A program made the position numbers and the translations under genes. A stretch of 64,000 nt of DNA. It comes from Flavobacterium aquatile LMG 4008 = ATCC 11947 (GTDB lineage Bacteria; Bacteroidota; Bacteroidia; Flavobacteriales; Flavobacteriaceae). Below are positions 33,900 through 42,419 of the stretch, in pieces; the stretch's first letter is position 1; each line of letters begins with the position of its first letter. The stretch covers positions 248,001 through 312,000 of the forward strand of contig NZ_JRHH01000002.1 in assembly GCF_000757385.1 (NCBI RefSeq), read 5' to 3'. Below the pieces are notes generated by a model that worked only from the letters and a program-made list of their open reading frames with translations, was not told the origin of the DNA and did no database searches.

Positions 33900-35957
33900 T
33901 TAGGAAATTAAAGCACCATTTTGAACTCCATCACCATCCGGATTTACAAAAACCAATTTTCCATCAGGTAAATTCGTCATCAAAATCATTCCTTGACTTT
34001 CAACGCCACGCAATGCTCTTGGTGCTAAATTCACTAAAACCGTAACTCGTTTTCCAACCACTTCTTCTGGTGAAAAATGTTCTGCAATTCCAGAAACTAT
34101 TGTTCTTACATCAATTCCGGTATCGACTTTTAAAACTAAAAGTTTGTTAGCTTTTGGCATTTTCTCAGCTTCAATAATCGTTCCAACACGCAAATCTAAT
34201 TTCGAAAAATCGTCAAATGTTGACGCCTCTTTTTGTGGTTCTATCACGGCGTTTTCTGCTTTATTGGCAGCTTTTGTCGCTTCCAGTTTGTCTATTTGTT
34301 TTTGAATTTCAATATCTTCTATTTGAGAAAATAATATTTCGGCTTGTCCTATTTTATGTCCAGGTTTCAATAATTCTGATGTTTCCGAAACCGAACTCCA
34401 ACTTAATTTATCCAAATTCAAAATTTTAGATAATTTATTTGATGTAAAAGGTAAAAATGGTTCGCACAAAATTTGTAACGCAGCAGCAATTTGCAATGCC
34501 ACATACATTTGTGTTTGAACTCTAGCTGGATCAGTTTTTACCATTTTCCACGGTTCTTCATCTGCCAAATATTTATTTCCCAATCGGGCAACATTCATCA
34601 TTTCGCCTTGCGCTTCTCTAAATCGGTATCTTTCAATTGAAGAAGAAATTACTGCTGGATAGGCTTTTAATTCGGCTAATGTTTGATTGTCAACATCACT
34701 AAACTCGTTTGGAGCAGGAACAATTCCTTCGTAATATTTGTTGGTCAAAACCACAACTCTATTAATGAAGTTTCCAAAAATAGAAGCCAATTCGTTATTG
34801 TTTCTCGCCTGAAAATCTTTCCAAGTAAAGTCGTTATCTTTTGTTTCTGGAGCGTTCGAAGTCAATGCATAACGCAAAGAATCTTGCTTATCCGGAAAAT
34901 CTTGTAAATATTCGTGCAACCAAACGGCCCAGTTTTTTGAAGTAGAAAGTTTGTTCCCTTCCAAATTTAAGAACTCATTCGCTGGAACATTATCTGGTAA
35001 AATAAAACTTCCTTCGGCCTTCAACATCGCAGGAAAAATAATGCAATGAAAAACGATATTGTCTTTACCTATAAAATGAACCAGTTTTGTATCGTCTTTT
35101 TTCCAGTAATCTTCCCAGTTTTTTCCTTCTCTTGCAGCCCATTCTTTGGTTGCAGAAATGTATCCAATTGGCGCGTCAAACCATACGTAAAGTTTCTTTC
35201 CTTCTGCGCCATCAACCGGAACATCAATTCCCCAATCTAAGTCACGCGTTACTGCACGAGGTTTCAATCCGTCGTCCAACCACGATTTTACTTGTCCAAG
35301 AACATTTGTTTTCCAATCTTTTGCATGATCTTGCAAAATCCATTTTTGTAAAAAATCTTGGTATCTATCCAAAGGTAAAAACCAATGTTTTGTAGATTTT
35401 AAAATCGGAGTATCACCAGTAATTGTCGATTTCGGGTTTATTAAATCAGTCGCATTTAAAGTCGAACCACAACGTTCACACTGATCACCGTAAGCTTCTG
35501 GATTTTCACATTTCGGACAAGTTCCAGTAACAAATCTATCTGCTAGAAACTGATCGGCTTTGGCATCATACAATTGCTCGGTAACTTCTTCAATAAAATC
35601 GTTGTTATCATACAATTTTCTGAAAAATTCTTGCGCCGTATCATGATGAATTTTAGAAGAAGTTCGAGAATAATTATCAAACGAAATTCCGAAATCTAAA
35701 AACGATTTTCTAATTATTCCGTCGTATTTATCAATTACTTCTTGCGGCGTAATACCTTCTTTTTTGGCCTTCATCGATATTGCTACGCCGTGTTCATCGC
35801 TGCCGCACATAAACGCAACATCTTTTCCTTGCAGTCGCAAATAGCGCGCATAAATATCAGACGGAACATAAACGCCAGCCAAATGACCAATATGAATCGG
35901 ACCATTTGTATAAGGCAACGCAGCTGTAATTGTATATCTTTTCGGATTTTCTAACAT
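33900..35957 (-). CDS. metG: Methionyl-tRNA synthetase
   Basis: I choose the ATG at 35957 ([19 protein letters not shown]), because the 12 residues from 35993 are not part of the family. The 685-residue product has the HIGH motif in [10 protein letters not shown], a zinc knuckle ([17 protein letters not shown]), the KMSKS-type loop [10 protein letters not shown], the anticodon domain and a C-terminal Trbp111-type tRNA-binding domain ([18 protein letters not shown]). It charges tRNA-Met in the cytoplasm. It is an essential housekeeping gene. Confidence 0.97.
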   Translation of the reverse strand: MLENPKRYTITAALPYTNGPIHIGHLAGVYVPSDIYARYLRLQGKDVAFMCGSDEHGVAISMKAKKEGITPQEVIDKYDGIIRKSFLDFGISFDNYSRTSSKIHHDTAQEFFRKLYDNNDFIEEVTEQLYDAKADQFLADRFVTGTCPKCENPEAYGDQCERCGSTLNATDLINPKSTITGDTPILKSTKHWFLPLDRYQDFLQKWILQDHAKDWKTNVLGQVKSWLDDGLKPRAVTRDLDWGIDVPVDGAEGKKLYVWFDAPIGYISATKEWAAREGKNWEDYWKKDDTKLVHFIGKDNIVFHCIIFPAMLKAEGSFILPDNVPANEFLNLEGNKLSTSKNWAVWLHEYLQDFPDKQDSLRYALTSNAPETKDNDFTWKDFQARNNNELASIFGNFINRVVVLTNKYYEGIVPAPNEFSDVDNQTLAELKAYPAVISSSIERYRFREAQGEMMNVARLGNKYLADEEPWKMVKTDPARVQTQMYVALQIAAALQILCEPFLPFTSNKLSKILNLDKLSWSSVSETSELLKPGHKIGQAEILFSQIEDIEIQKQIDKLEATKAANKAENAVIEPQKEASTFDDFSKLDLRVGTIIEAEKMPKANKLLVLKVDTGIDVRTIVSGIAEHFSPEEVVGKRVTVLVNLAPRALRGVESQGMILMTNLPDGKLVFVNPDGDGVQNGALIS

Positions 35958-36003
35958 GGTAATTTTTCGTATATAAGTTGCAAAAATAAGCAATAGATTT
36001 TTT

Positions 36004-36190
36004 ATTTGAAGCTATTTCCAGCTTTACACTGCAATCTTTTCATTTTTAAAGAAAAAATGAAAAGGATTTCCGTTGCAATCTGGGCTAGGACAATAGTTTT
36101 CAAAAGAACTTTTCGGTAAAATTCTAAATTAATTTTCAAAATAAATCTGCGCAAATCCGTAAAATCCGTGTCATCCGCGTTCCAATAAAG
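36004..36190. repeat. Two dispersed repeat elements next to metG
   Basis: The left part contains a hairpin (CTTTTCATTTTT / AAAAAATGAAAAG) and the GCAATCTGGGCTAGG end related to the element at 15471. The right part (36144-36183) reads GCGCAAATCCGTAAAATCCG then TGTCATCCGCGTTCC, the reverse complement of the GGACGCGGATGACGCGGATT element at 55582 and 55803. A 67-codon open frame across this region (36002-36205, minus) is repeat sequence, not a gene. Confidence 0.6.
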
Positions 36191-36229
36191 AGAACTTTTA
36201 TACATTTGCTACTTAGACCAAGATTTTAA

Positions 36230-37189
36230 ATGAAAAAGGCACAAATAATTTTATTGCTTCTTATTACAATTTCAACAATTCATGCTCAAAAAAAGATGAT
36301 TACACCACCATATCTAAAAAAAGGCGACACAATCGCAATAGTTGCAACTGCCAGAAAAAATATTGATGACAATTTAAAACCAGCTATTTCTTGGTTAAAA
36401 AACTGGGGAATTGAAGTTGTAATTGGTTCAACAATAGGTTTAGACAATAACCAACTTGCTGGAACAGACGAACAACGCGCAGCCGATTTTCAAGCACAAC
36501 TTGACAATCCAAATATCAAAGCAATTTGGTGTGTTCGTGGCGGTTATGGAACAGTAAGAATGATTGATTTATTAGATTTTACAAAATTCAAGCAATCGCC
36601 AAAATGGATTGTAGGTTTTAGTGACGTCACCGTTTTACACAGTCATTTAAATACCATGGGTTATCAATCTATTCACGGAATTATGCCAGTAAGTTCTAAA
36701 GCATCAGAAGAAGCAAAAGAAACGTTGCGAAAAGCATTATTTGGAGAGCATTTGGAATATAAAGTCCCATGCGAAAACATGAACCGTTTAGGGACTGCAA
36801 AAGGCGAATTAGTTGGCGGAAATTTATCAATTTTATATAGTTTGTTTGGTTCACCATCGGCAATAGATTGTTCAGATAAAATTTTGTTTATAGAAGATTT
36901 AGACGAATATTTATATCATATCGATAGAATGATGATGAACTTAAAACGCAACGGTTGTCTAGAAAGTTTAAAAGGAATAATCGTTGGCGGAATGACCAAA
37001 ATGAACGACAACGAAGTTCCATGGGGGAAAAATGCATTAGAAATTATTGATGACGTGACTAAGAACTACAATATTCCAATAATTTATAATTTCCCAGCCG
37101 GACACATGGCAGACAATCGCGCTCTTATATTTGGAAAGCAAGTGTCAATGGAAGTGAATGATTTGGAGAGTAAAGTAGTTTTTGAGTAA
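36230..37189 (+). CDS. S66 family LD-carboxypeptidase
   Basis: 319 residues with a signal peptide (MKKAQIILLLLITISTIHAQ), so exported. The catalytic Ser is in WIVGFSDVTVLHSHLN, the Glu in ILFIEDLDEYLYHID, and the His in NFPAGHMADNRA. The family trims D-Ala from tetrapeptides in peptidoglycan recycling; an exported form may act on wall or on imported muropeptides. It is a single gene, with a repeat element following. Confidence 0.88.
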   Translation: MKKAQIILLLLITISTIHAQKKMITPPYLKKGDTIAIVATARKNIDDNLKPAISWLKNWGIEVVIGSTIGLDNNQLAGTDEQRAADFQAQLDNPNIKAIWCVRGGYGTVRMIDLLDFTKFKQSPKWIVGFSDVTVLHSHLNTMGYQSIHGIMPVSSKASEEAKETLRKALFGEHLEYKVPCENMNRLGTAKGELVGGNLSILYSLFGSPSAIDCSDKILFIEDLDEYLYHIDRMMMNLKRNGCLESLKGIIVGGMTKMNDNEVPWGKNALEIIDDVTKNYNIPIIYNFPAGHMADNRALIFGKQVSMEVNDLESKVVFE

Positions 37190-37192
37190 GCT

Positions 37193-37266
37193 TTGTCAAG
37201 CTAAATTTATTTCAGCTTCTTCGATTTACAACATTAAAAGATTCTGAAATAAATTCAGAATGACAA
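37193..37266. repeat. Inverted-repeat element, TTGTCA...TGACAA
   Basis: Two 27-base arms (37193-37219 and 37240-37266) match at about 22 of 27 positions when paired: TTGTCAAGCTAAATTTATTT... against the reverse complement of ...AAATAAATTCAGAATGACAA. The right arm is a motif I recall as dispersed in Bacteroidota. It occupies the gap between the S66 gene and yraN and could serve as a terminator. Confidence 0.62.
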
Positions 37267-37275
37267 ATAGTAACT

Positions 37276-37635
37276 ATGGCAGATCACAATGATTTAGGAA
37301 AACTCGGAGAAGAATTGGCTGTAGATTTTCTGCAACAAAACGGTTATGAGATTCTAGAAACCAATTGGGTTTTTCAAAAAGCCGAAATCGACATCATTGC
37401 CCAAAAAGGCAATATACTTGCCGTCGTTGAGGTAAAAACGCGTTCGTCAATAGAATTTGGATTGCCACAAGATTTTGTGAAGCCTAAGAAAATTCAGCTT
37501 TTAGTGAAAGCTATAAATGAATATGTTATTGCTAATGATTTAGATGTTGAAGTTAGGTTTGACATAGTTGCAATTCATAAAGACGCTAAAGATTTTAGTA
37601 TTGATCATATCGAAGAAGCATTTTACTATTTTTAA
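37276..37635 (+). CDS. YraN (UPF0102) family protein
   Basis: 119 residues, the family's usual size. The PD-(D/E)xK-like core is seen in LGKLGEELAVDFLQQNGYEI, AEIDIIAQKGNILAVVEVKT, with the acid-acid-Lys set in D..EVK. The family has a nuclease fold but no settled role. It is cytoplasmic and shares an operon with the alpha/beta hydrolase 8 bp downstream. Confidence 0.93.
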   Translation: MADHNDLGKLGEELAVDFLQQNGYEILETNWVFQKAEIDIIAQKGNILAVVEVKTRSSIEFGLPQDFVKPKKIQLLVKAINEYVIANDLDVEVRFDIVAIHKDAKDFSIDHIEEAFYYF

Positions 37636-37643
37636 AACTATAC

Positions 37644-38342
37644 ATGATGGCGCAAAAAATACTTTTACTTCACGGCGCATTAGGAAGTGCTGCAAGTTTA
37701 AATCCGTTAAAAGAAGTTCTTCAAAAAGATTTTGATGTTTTTACTTACACATTTCAAGGCCATGGTGGAACTGAAATACCATCAGAAGATTTTACAATTT
37801 CTAATTTTGCAAATGAAGTTCTAGTTTTTTTGGAAGAGAATTCTTTGGATAAAATAATCATTTTTGGATACAGTATGGGCGGCTATGTCGGACTTTATTT
37901 GGCAAAATATTTTCCAGAAAAAGTAGAAAAATTGTACACATTAGCGACCAAATTAGATTGGACTATTGAAGGTTCAATTAAAGAAGCAGCAATGCTAAAT
38001 CCTATAAAAATTAAAGAAAAAGTTCCAAAATATGCTTTGGCTTTAGAACAACTTCATGGAAGCAATTGGGAAATTTTGATGGAAAAAACAGCCTTGATGA
38101 TGCTTAATTTAGGTAAAAATCCTGCAATAAACGAATCTGATTTTGAGAAAATTACTGTTCCAGTTTTAATTACAGTTGGAGACAAAGACACAATGGTTAG
38201 CATTGAAGAAAGTGTCTTTGCTTTTAGAAAAATTCCAAATTGCATGTTTTGTGTAATGCCAAATACAATTCATCCAATAGAAAAAGTTGATGTTAACCAA
38301 GCTGTACATCAGATTAAAAATTTTATCAAAATTATAATTTAA
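37644..38342 (+). CDS. Alpha/beta hydrolase
   Basis: 232 residues: oxyanion-hole strand KILLLHGALGSA, nucleophile elbow IIFGYSMGGYVGLYLA, acid in TVGDKDTMVS and the His in NTIHPIEKV. The substrate cannot be read from sequence. A second ATG one codon downstream is an equal start candidate. It is cytoplasmic (no signal peptide). Confidence 0.88.
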   Translation: MMAQKILLLHGALGSAASLNPLKEVLQKDFDVFTYTFQGHGGTEIPSEDFTISNFANEVLVFLEENSLDKIIIFGYSMGGYVGLYLAKYFPEKVEKLYTLATKLDWTIEGSIKEAAMLNPIKIKEKVPKYALALEQLHGSNWEILMEKTALMMLNLGKNPAINESDFEKITVPVLITVGDKDTMVSIEESVFAFRKIPNCMFCVMPNTIHPIEKVDVNQAVHQIKNFIKIII

Positions 38343-38502
38343 CTACCATTCCAAAACCGATATTACAAATAAGACGTAATTAATTATGTAACTTTTTAAT
38401 AAACAGTTCTTAGGAGTTTAATAAACTAATTGTTAAACTTATTAAGTATTCAAAGGTTTTTACTATTTTTGTTGGCTAAAATTAACTTACTATTAAACTA
38501 CA

Positions 38503-40686
38503 ATGAAAAAATTATTACTACTTTTTTCTTTATTCTTTTTCATTTTCGGATTTTCACAAAACGAAATTGCTAAAAAAATTAAAGAATATGAAAACACAAA
38601 AGAATATTTTCAACCTATTTCTGTGTTGACTCCAGACCAAACTATTTCTAACGTTGATGTGATAAAAGCTGTTGATAATGCAACTTTAGCAAAAATTAAC
38701 CTTACTGCTGTAAATGATATTGTGATAAATAAATATGACTTTATCGAATTGTCTGTTCCTTACAATGGAAGCATAGTTTTGGTTAGTCTTTATAAAGTGA
38801 ATTTATTTACTGAAGATTTTCAAATTGATACTGATAAATTTAAAAATATCTCTTATGAAAAAGGTGTTTACTATCGCGGAATTGTGAAAGGCGATTACAC
38901 ATCTGTTGCTTCTTTCAACTTCTTTAACAACGAATTTAATGGAGTTTTATCAACTAATGAACTATCTAATGTAGTTGTTGGTAAACTGGATAAACCAAAC
39001 AATATTAATGATTATGTTGTTTATTCAGATGCGAATTACAAAGGTCCAATTGAAAATCTATGTTCATTTAAAGATGAAGCAGGAAAACCAATGGACTTAA
39101 CAAATAAAGGAGATCAAAGCAGAGATATTGCAACAACTAGATGCGTTACTATGTATTTTGAAATTGATTATGATGTATTTACTTCAAATTCAAGCAGTAC
39201 AACTACAACTACCAATTGGATGACTTCTGTTTTCAATAATGTTCAAACTTTGTATAGTAACGATGCCATTTCTACAGCTTTAAAATCTATGTTTATTTGG
39301 ACCACACAAGATCCTTATTCTGGTACAGGTTCTTCAGATTATTTATATCAATTTAATGAAGTTAGACCAGTTTTTAACGGCGATCTTGGACAGTTAGTTG
39401 GTATTGATCCAGGTGGACTTGGTGGTGTTGCAGTAACAATTGACGGAATGTGTTCTCAAGAAAATTTCTGTTATTCTGATGTGAATTTTAGTTATAGCAC
39501 AGTTCCAACTTATTCATGGACAGTAATGGTTGTAACACATGAATTCGGACATTTATTAGGTTCTAGACATACACATTCTTGTTCATGGAACGGAAACAAT
39601 ACTGCTATTGACAATTGTGGACCAGTTGGAGGCGGAACAGGCGAAGGTAGTAATTGTGTAACATCACCACCAACAATTCCTACACCAGCAGTTAGGGGAA
39701 CAATAATGAGTTATTGTCATTTAACATCATCTGGTATTGGTTTTAATAATGGATTTGGTGCGCAACCTAGAACAGCAATTCAGAATGCCGTAGATGCTGG
39801 AACTTGTTTAAGTTTTGACTGTGTAAATACTTGTATAAATCTTGTACAAAACGTAACGACTTCAAATGTAACAAATAATAGCGCAACCATTAACTTTACG
39901 GATAATAGCGCTACTGCATGGCAAAGAATTGTTAGGCTGTTTACTTCAAATTCTAATTTTTGGATTAATATTAATTCTAATACTTTTAATGCTACAGGCT
40001 TATTACCTAATACTTATTATTCTGCAAAAATAAGACCAACTTGTCCTGTCGGAGTAACTGGAGGAAGTAGAGATGCGATTTTTGCTACTTCTGCCAATTT
40101 CTGTGACGGAATAACAATTACAGATACAGGTGGTACAACAGGTCAATACACAGATAATCAATCATTCGTAAGGGTAATTGCTCCAAATGTTGCAGGACAA
40201 AAAATAACATTAACTTTTTCGGTATTCTCTTTAGAAGCTGATTATGATTACATGTACATTTATGACGGAAATTCAACAGCAGCCCCAATCTTTGAATCAA
40301 ATGGCTATACTGGAAACACTATTCCTGGTCCATTTACTTCAACAGCAGCAGATGGATCTTTAACGATGAGATTTGAATCTGATCCAGGTGTTACTGATAT
40401 TGGTTGGGTTGCTGCAACTTCTTGTAGCGCTTTAGCAAATAATGAATTTGACGGAATAGATTTTACCTATTTCCCAAATCCAACTACTGGATCAGTTTCT
40501 ATAAATTCTAAATCAGAAATTAATCAGGTTTATGTTTACAACATTATGGGTCAATTATTATATCAAAATGATGTAAATGATCTAAATACTAATGTTGATA
40601 TTTCTGCCTATTCTACTGGAACTTATTTCTTCAAATTAAAATTTGATGACAATAAAGAAGTCAACTTCAAGATATTGAAAAAGTAA
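38503..40686 (+). CDS. Secreted metzincin protease with CUB-like and type IX sorting domains
   Basis: 727 residues with a signal peptide (MKKLLLLFSLFFFIFGFSQ). A propeptide (about 20-200) precedes a metzincin domain with HEFGHLLGSRH (346-356), the HExxHxxGxxH zinc motif, and a Met-turn candidate in GTIMSYCH. Next come a fibronectin type III-like segment (about 440-520), a CUB-like domain (535-645, YDYMYIYDGNSTAAP) and a C-terminal sorting domain (FTYFPNPTTGSVSIN to the end). It is probably exported by the type IX system and works outside the cell on protein. A strong terminator follows. Confidence 0.92.
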   Translation: MKKLLLLFSLFFFIFGFSQNEIAKKIKEYENTKEYFQPISVLTPDQTISNVDVIKAVDNATLAKINLTAVNDIVINKYDFIELSVPYNGSIVLVSLYKVNLFTEDFQIDTDKFKNISYEKGVYYRGIVKGDYTSVASFNFFNNEFNGVLSTNELSNVVVGKLDKPNNINDYVVYSDANYKGPIENLCSFKDEAGKPMDLTNKGDQSRDIATTRCVTMYFEIDYDVFTSNSSSTTTTTNWMTSVFNNVQTLYSNDAISTALKSMFIWTTQDPYSGTGSSDYLYQFNEVRPVFNGDLGQLVGIDPGGLGGVAVTIDGMCSQENFCYSDVNFSYSTVPTYSWTVMVVTHEFGHLLGSRHTHSCSWNGNNTAIDNCGPVGGGTGEGSNCVTSPPTIPTPAVRGTIMSYCHLTSSGIGFNNGFGAQPRTAIQNAVDAGTCLSFDCVNTCINLVQNVTTSNVTNNSATINFTDNSATAWQRIVRLFTSNSNFWININSNTFNATGLLPNTYYSAKIRPTCPVGVTGGSRDAIFATSANFCDGITITDTGGTTGQYTDNQSFVRVIAPNVAGQKITLTFSVFSLEADYDYMYIYDGNSTAAPIFESNGYTGNTIPGPFTSTAADGSLTMRFESDPGVTDIGWVAATSCSALANNEFDGIDFTYFPNPTTGSVSINSKSEINQVYVYNIMGQLLYQNDVNDLNTNVDISAYSTGTYFFKLKFDDNKEVNFKILKK

Positions 40687-40709
40687 AAAAATCAAGTACT
40701 TTTTCTTCA

Positions 40710-40755
40710 AAAGCTCTTTATCAATTAAAAATAAAATTGATAAAGAGCTTTTTTT
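40710..40755 (+). terminator. Strong terminator after the metzincin protease
   Basis: 17-bp perfect arms, AAAGCTCTTTATCAATT (40710-40726) and its complement (40735-40751), with an 8-base loop and a following run of T. It lies 24 bp after the stop. Confidence 0.9.
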
Positions 40756-40814
40756 TAAAACCAAACAGCTTTTTTCTGCGTAATTGTTTTTTATAACTAA
40801 AAAAATATATACAA

Positions 40815-42347
40815 ATGAAAAAATTTAAATCAATTAATCGATTCGCATTTATTGCGGTTTTGACATCATTTTGTTTTGCTACAATTTCTTGTAGTGATGA
40901 TGACGATAACAACACACCAATTGTTACACCACCAGATCCAATTCCGAACATGAATTTTACAGCTTTATCTAACAATAATGCTATAGTAAAATACAACTCT
41001 ACTAATTTATCGTCACCAATTTCAACAACTCCAATTACTGGATTAACAGCTGGAGATGAAATTATCAGTATTGATTACAGACCAGCAACAGGACAACTAT
41101 ATGGTTTAGGCTCTTCAAGCAGATTGTATTTTATTAATGAAGAAAGTGGTCTTGCAACTGCATTAGGTGCAGCACCTTTCACGCCAGTTATTGCTGGTGC
41201 AAACGCTTCAATCAATTTTAACCCAACAGTAGATAGAATTCGATTAGTTACAGAATCTGGACAAAATTTACGTCTTCACCCAGAATTAGGAACTGTGGCC
41301 GCAAATGATGGTTCAATTAATGGAGTTGCTAACGCAAGAGTTGGAGCAGTTGCTTATACTAATAGCATTGCTGGAGCAACATCAACAGTTTTATATGATA
41401 TCGATTTTCAAACAGATAAATTGTACATGCAAGTTCCTCCAAATGATGGAACATTACAAGTTGTTGGAGATTTAACTTTAGATTTTGAAGGTTCAGGAGA
41501 TTTTGACATCACTCCAGATAATTCTCAAGCTTTCGCAGTAACTAATAATGCAAGCGTTTCAACACTTTACACTATAAGTTTAGAAACTGGAAAAGCTAGA
41601 AACATTGGTGCATTTTCACAACAAATTATTAGCATTGCATTTAAAACAAATCCGGTTGCTTATGCAATTACTGCTGGAAATGAATTGTTCAGATTCAATC
41701 CTACAACTGGAGTTTCATCAGTTTCTGCAATAACAGGAACAGCTGCTGGAGAAACTATAGTTGGTATCGATTTTAGACCTGCTACTGGACAATTATATGG
41801 TATTACAAACCAAAGTAGAATAGTAACAATCAATACTTCATCTGGTGCAGTTGCAGTAGTTGGGACAACACTTACTACAGCACTTTCAGGAACTACTTTC
41901 GGGTTTGATTTTAATCCAACAGTAGATAGAATTAGATTGGTAAGTGATTCTGGTCAAAACTTAAGATTGCACCCAGATTTAGGAACAGTTGCTGCTGTAG
42001 ATTCTAATTTAAATCCAGGATCACCAATGGTAAATGGCGCAGGATACACTAATAGTTTTGCAAGTACAACAACTACAACTTTGTATGTAATTGATTCACA
42101 AACTAATATGTTATACATGCAAAATCCACCAAACGCAGGTACTTTGGTTCCAGTTGGAGCTTTAGGTGTTGATGTTGATGCAGATAGCGGTTTTGATATT
42201 GGAGGAAGCAGTGGCGTTGCTTATGGATTGCTAAAAGTTGGGGGTACAACTTCAGTGTATTCTATCAATTTAACAACTGGTGCAGCTACTAAAGTTAGAG
42301 ATATTCCTGTTCAAGCAACAGCTATGACAATTGGTTTAGGATTCTAA
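40815..42347 (+). CDS. Lipoprotein with two DUF4394 domains
   Basis: 510 residues with a lipoprotein signal (FATISC, then an Asp-rich SDDDDNN). Two copies of the same 230-residue domain follow: GLTAGDEIISIDYRPATGQL against GTAAGETIVGIDFRPATGQL, and VDRIRLVTESGQNLRLHPEL against VDRIRLVSDSGQNLRLHPDL. DUF4394 is predicted to be a propeller-like domain; its role is not known. It should sit on the outer membrane. A terminator follows. Confidence 0.88.
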   Translation: MKKFKSINRFAFIAVLTSFCFATISCSDDDDNNTPIVTPPDPIPNMNFTALSNNNAIVKYNSTNLSSPISTTPITGLTAGDEIISIDYRPATGQLYGLGSSSRLYFINEESGLATALGAAPFTPVIAGANASINFNPTVDRIRLVTESGQNLRLHPELGTVAANDGSINGVANARVGAVAYTNSIAGATSTVLYDIDFQTDKLYMQVPPNDGTLQVVGDLTLDFEGSGDFDITPDNSQAFAVTNNASVSTLYTISLETGKARNIGAFSQQIISIAFKTNPVAYAITAGNELFRFNPTTGVSSVSAITGTAAGETIVGIDFRPATGQLYGITNQSRIVTINTSSGAVAVVGTTLTTALSGTTFGFDFNPTVDRIRLVSDSGQNLRLHPDLGTVAAVDSNLNPGSPMVNGAGYTNSFASTTTTTLYVIDSQTNMLYMQNPPNAGTLVPVGALGVDVDADSGFDIGGSSGVAYGLLKVGGTTSVYSINLTTGAATKVRDIPVQATAMTIGLGF

Positions 42348-42365
42348 ATTTCAGTTTTAATTATA

Positions 42366-42405
42366 AAAAAAGCCTTGTAGATTTTTTTACAAGGCTTTTT
42401 TGTTG
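42366..42405. terminator. Bidirectional terminator between the DUF4394 gene and mfd
   Basis: 14-bp perfect arms, AAAAAAGCCTTGTA (42366-42379) and TACAAGGCTTTTTT (42388-42401). It lies 18 bp after one stop and 19 bp before the other, with A and T runs on both flanks. Confidence 0.87.
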
Positions 42406-42419
42406 GTTTATATCCAAAA

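Noticed and set aside
36002..36205. 67-codon minus-strand open frame
   Set aside because: It lies wholly in dispersed repeat sequence with a strained composition and no family resemblance.
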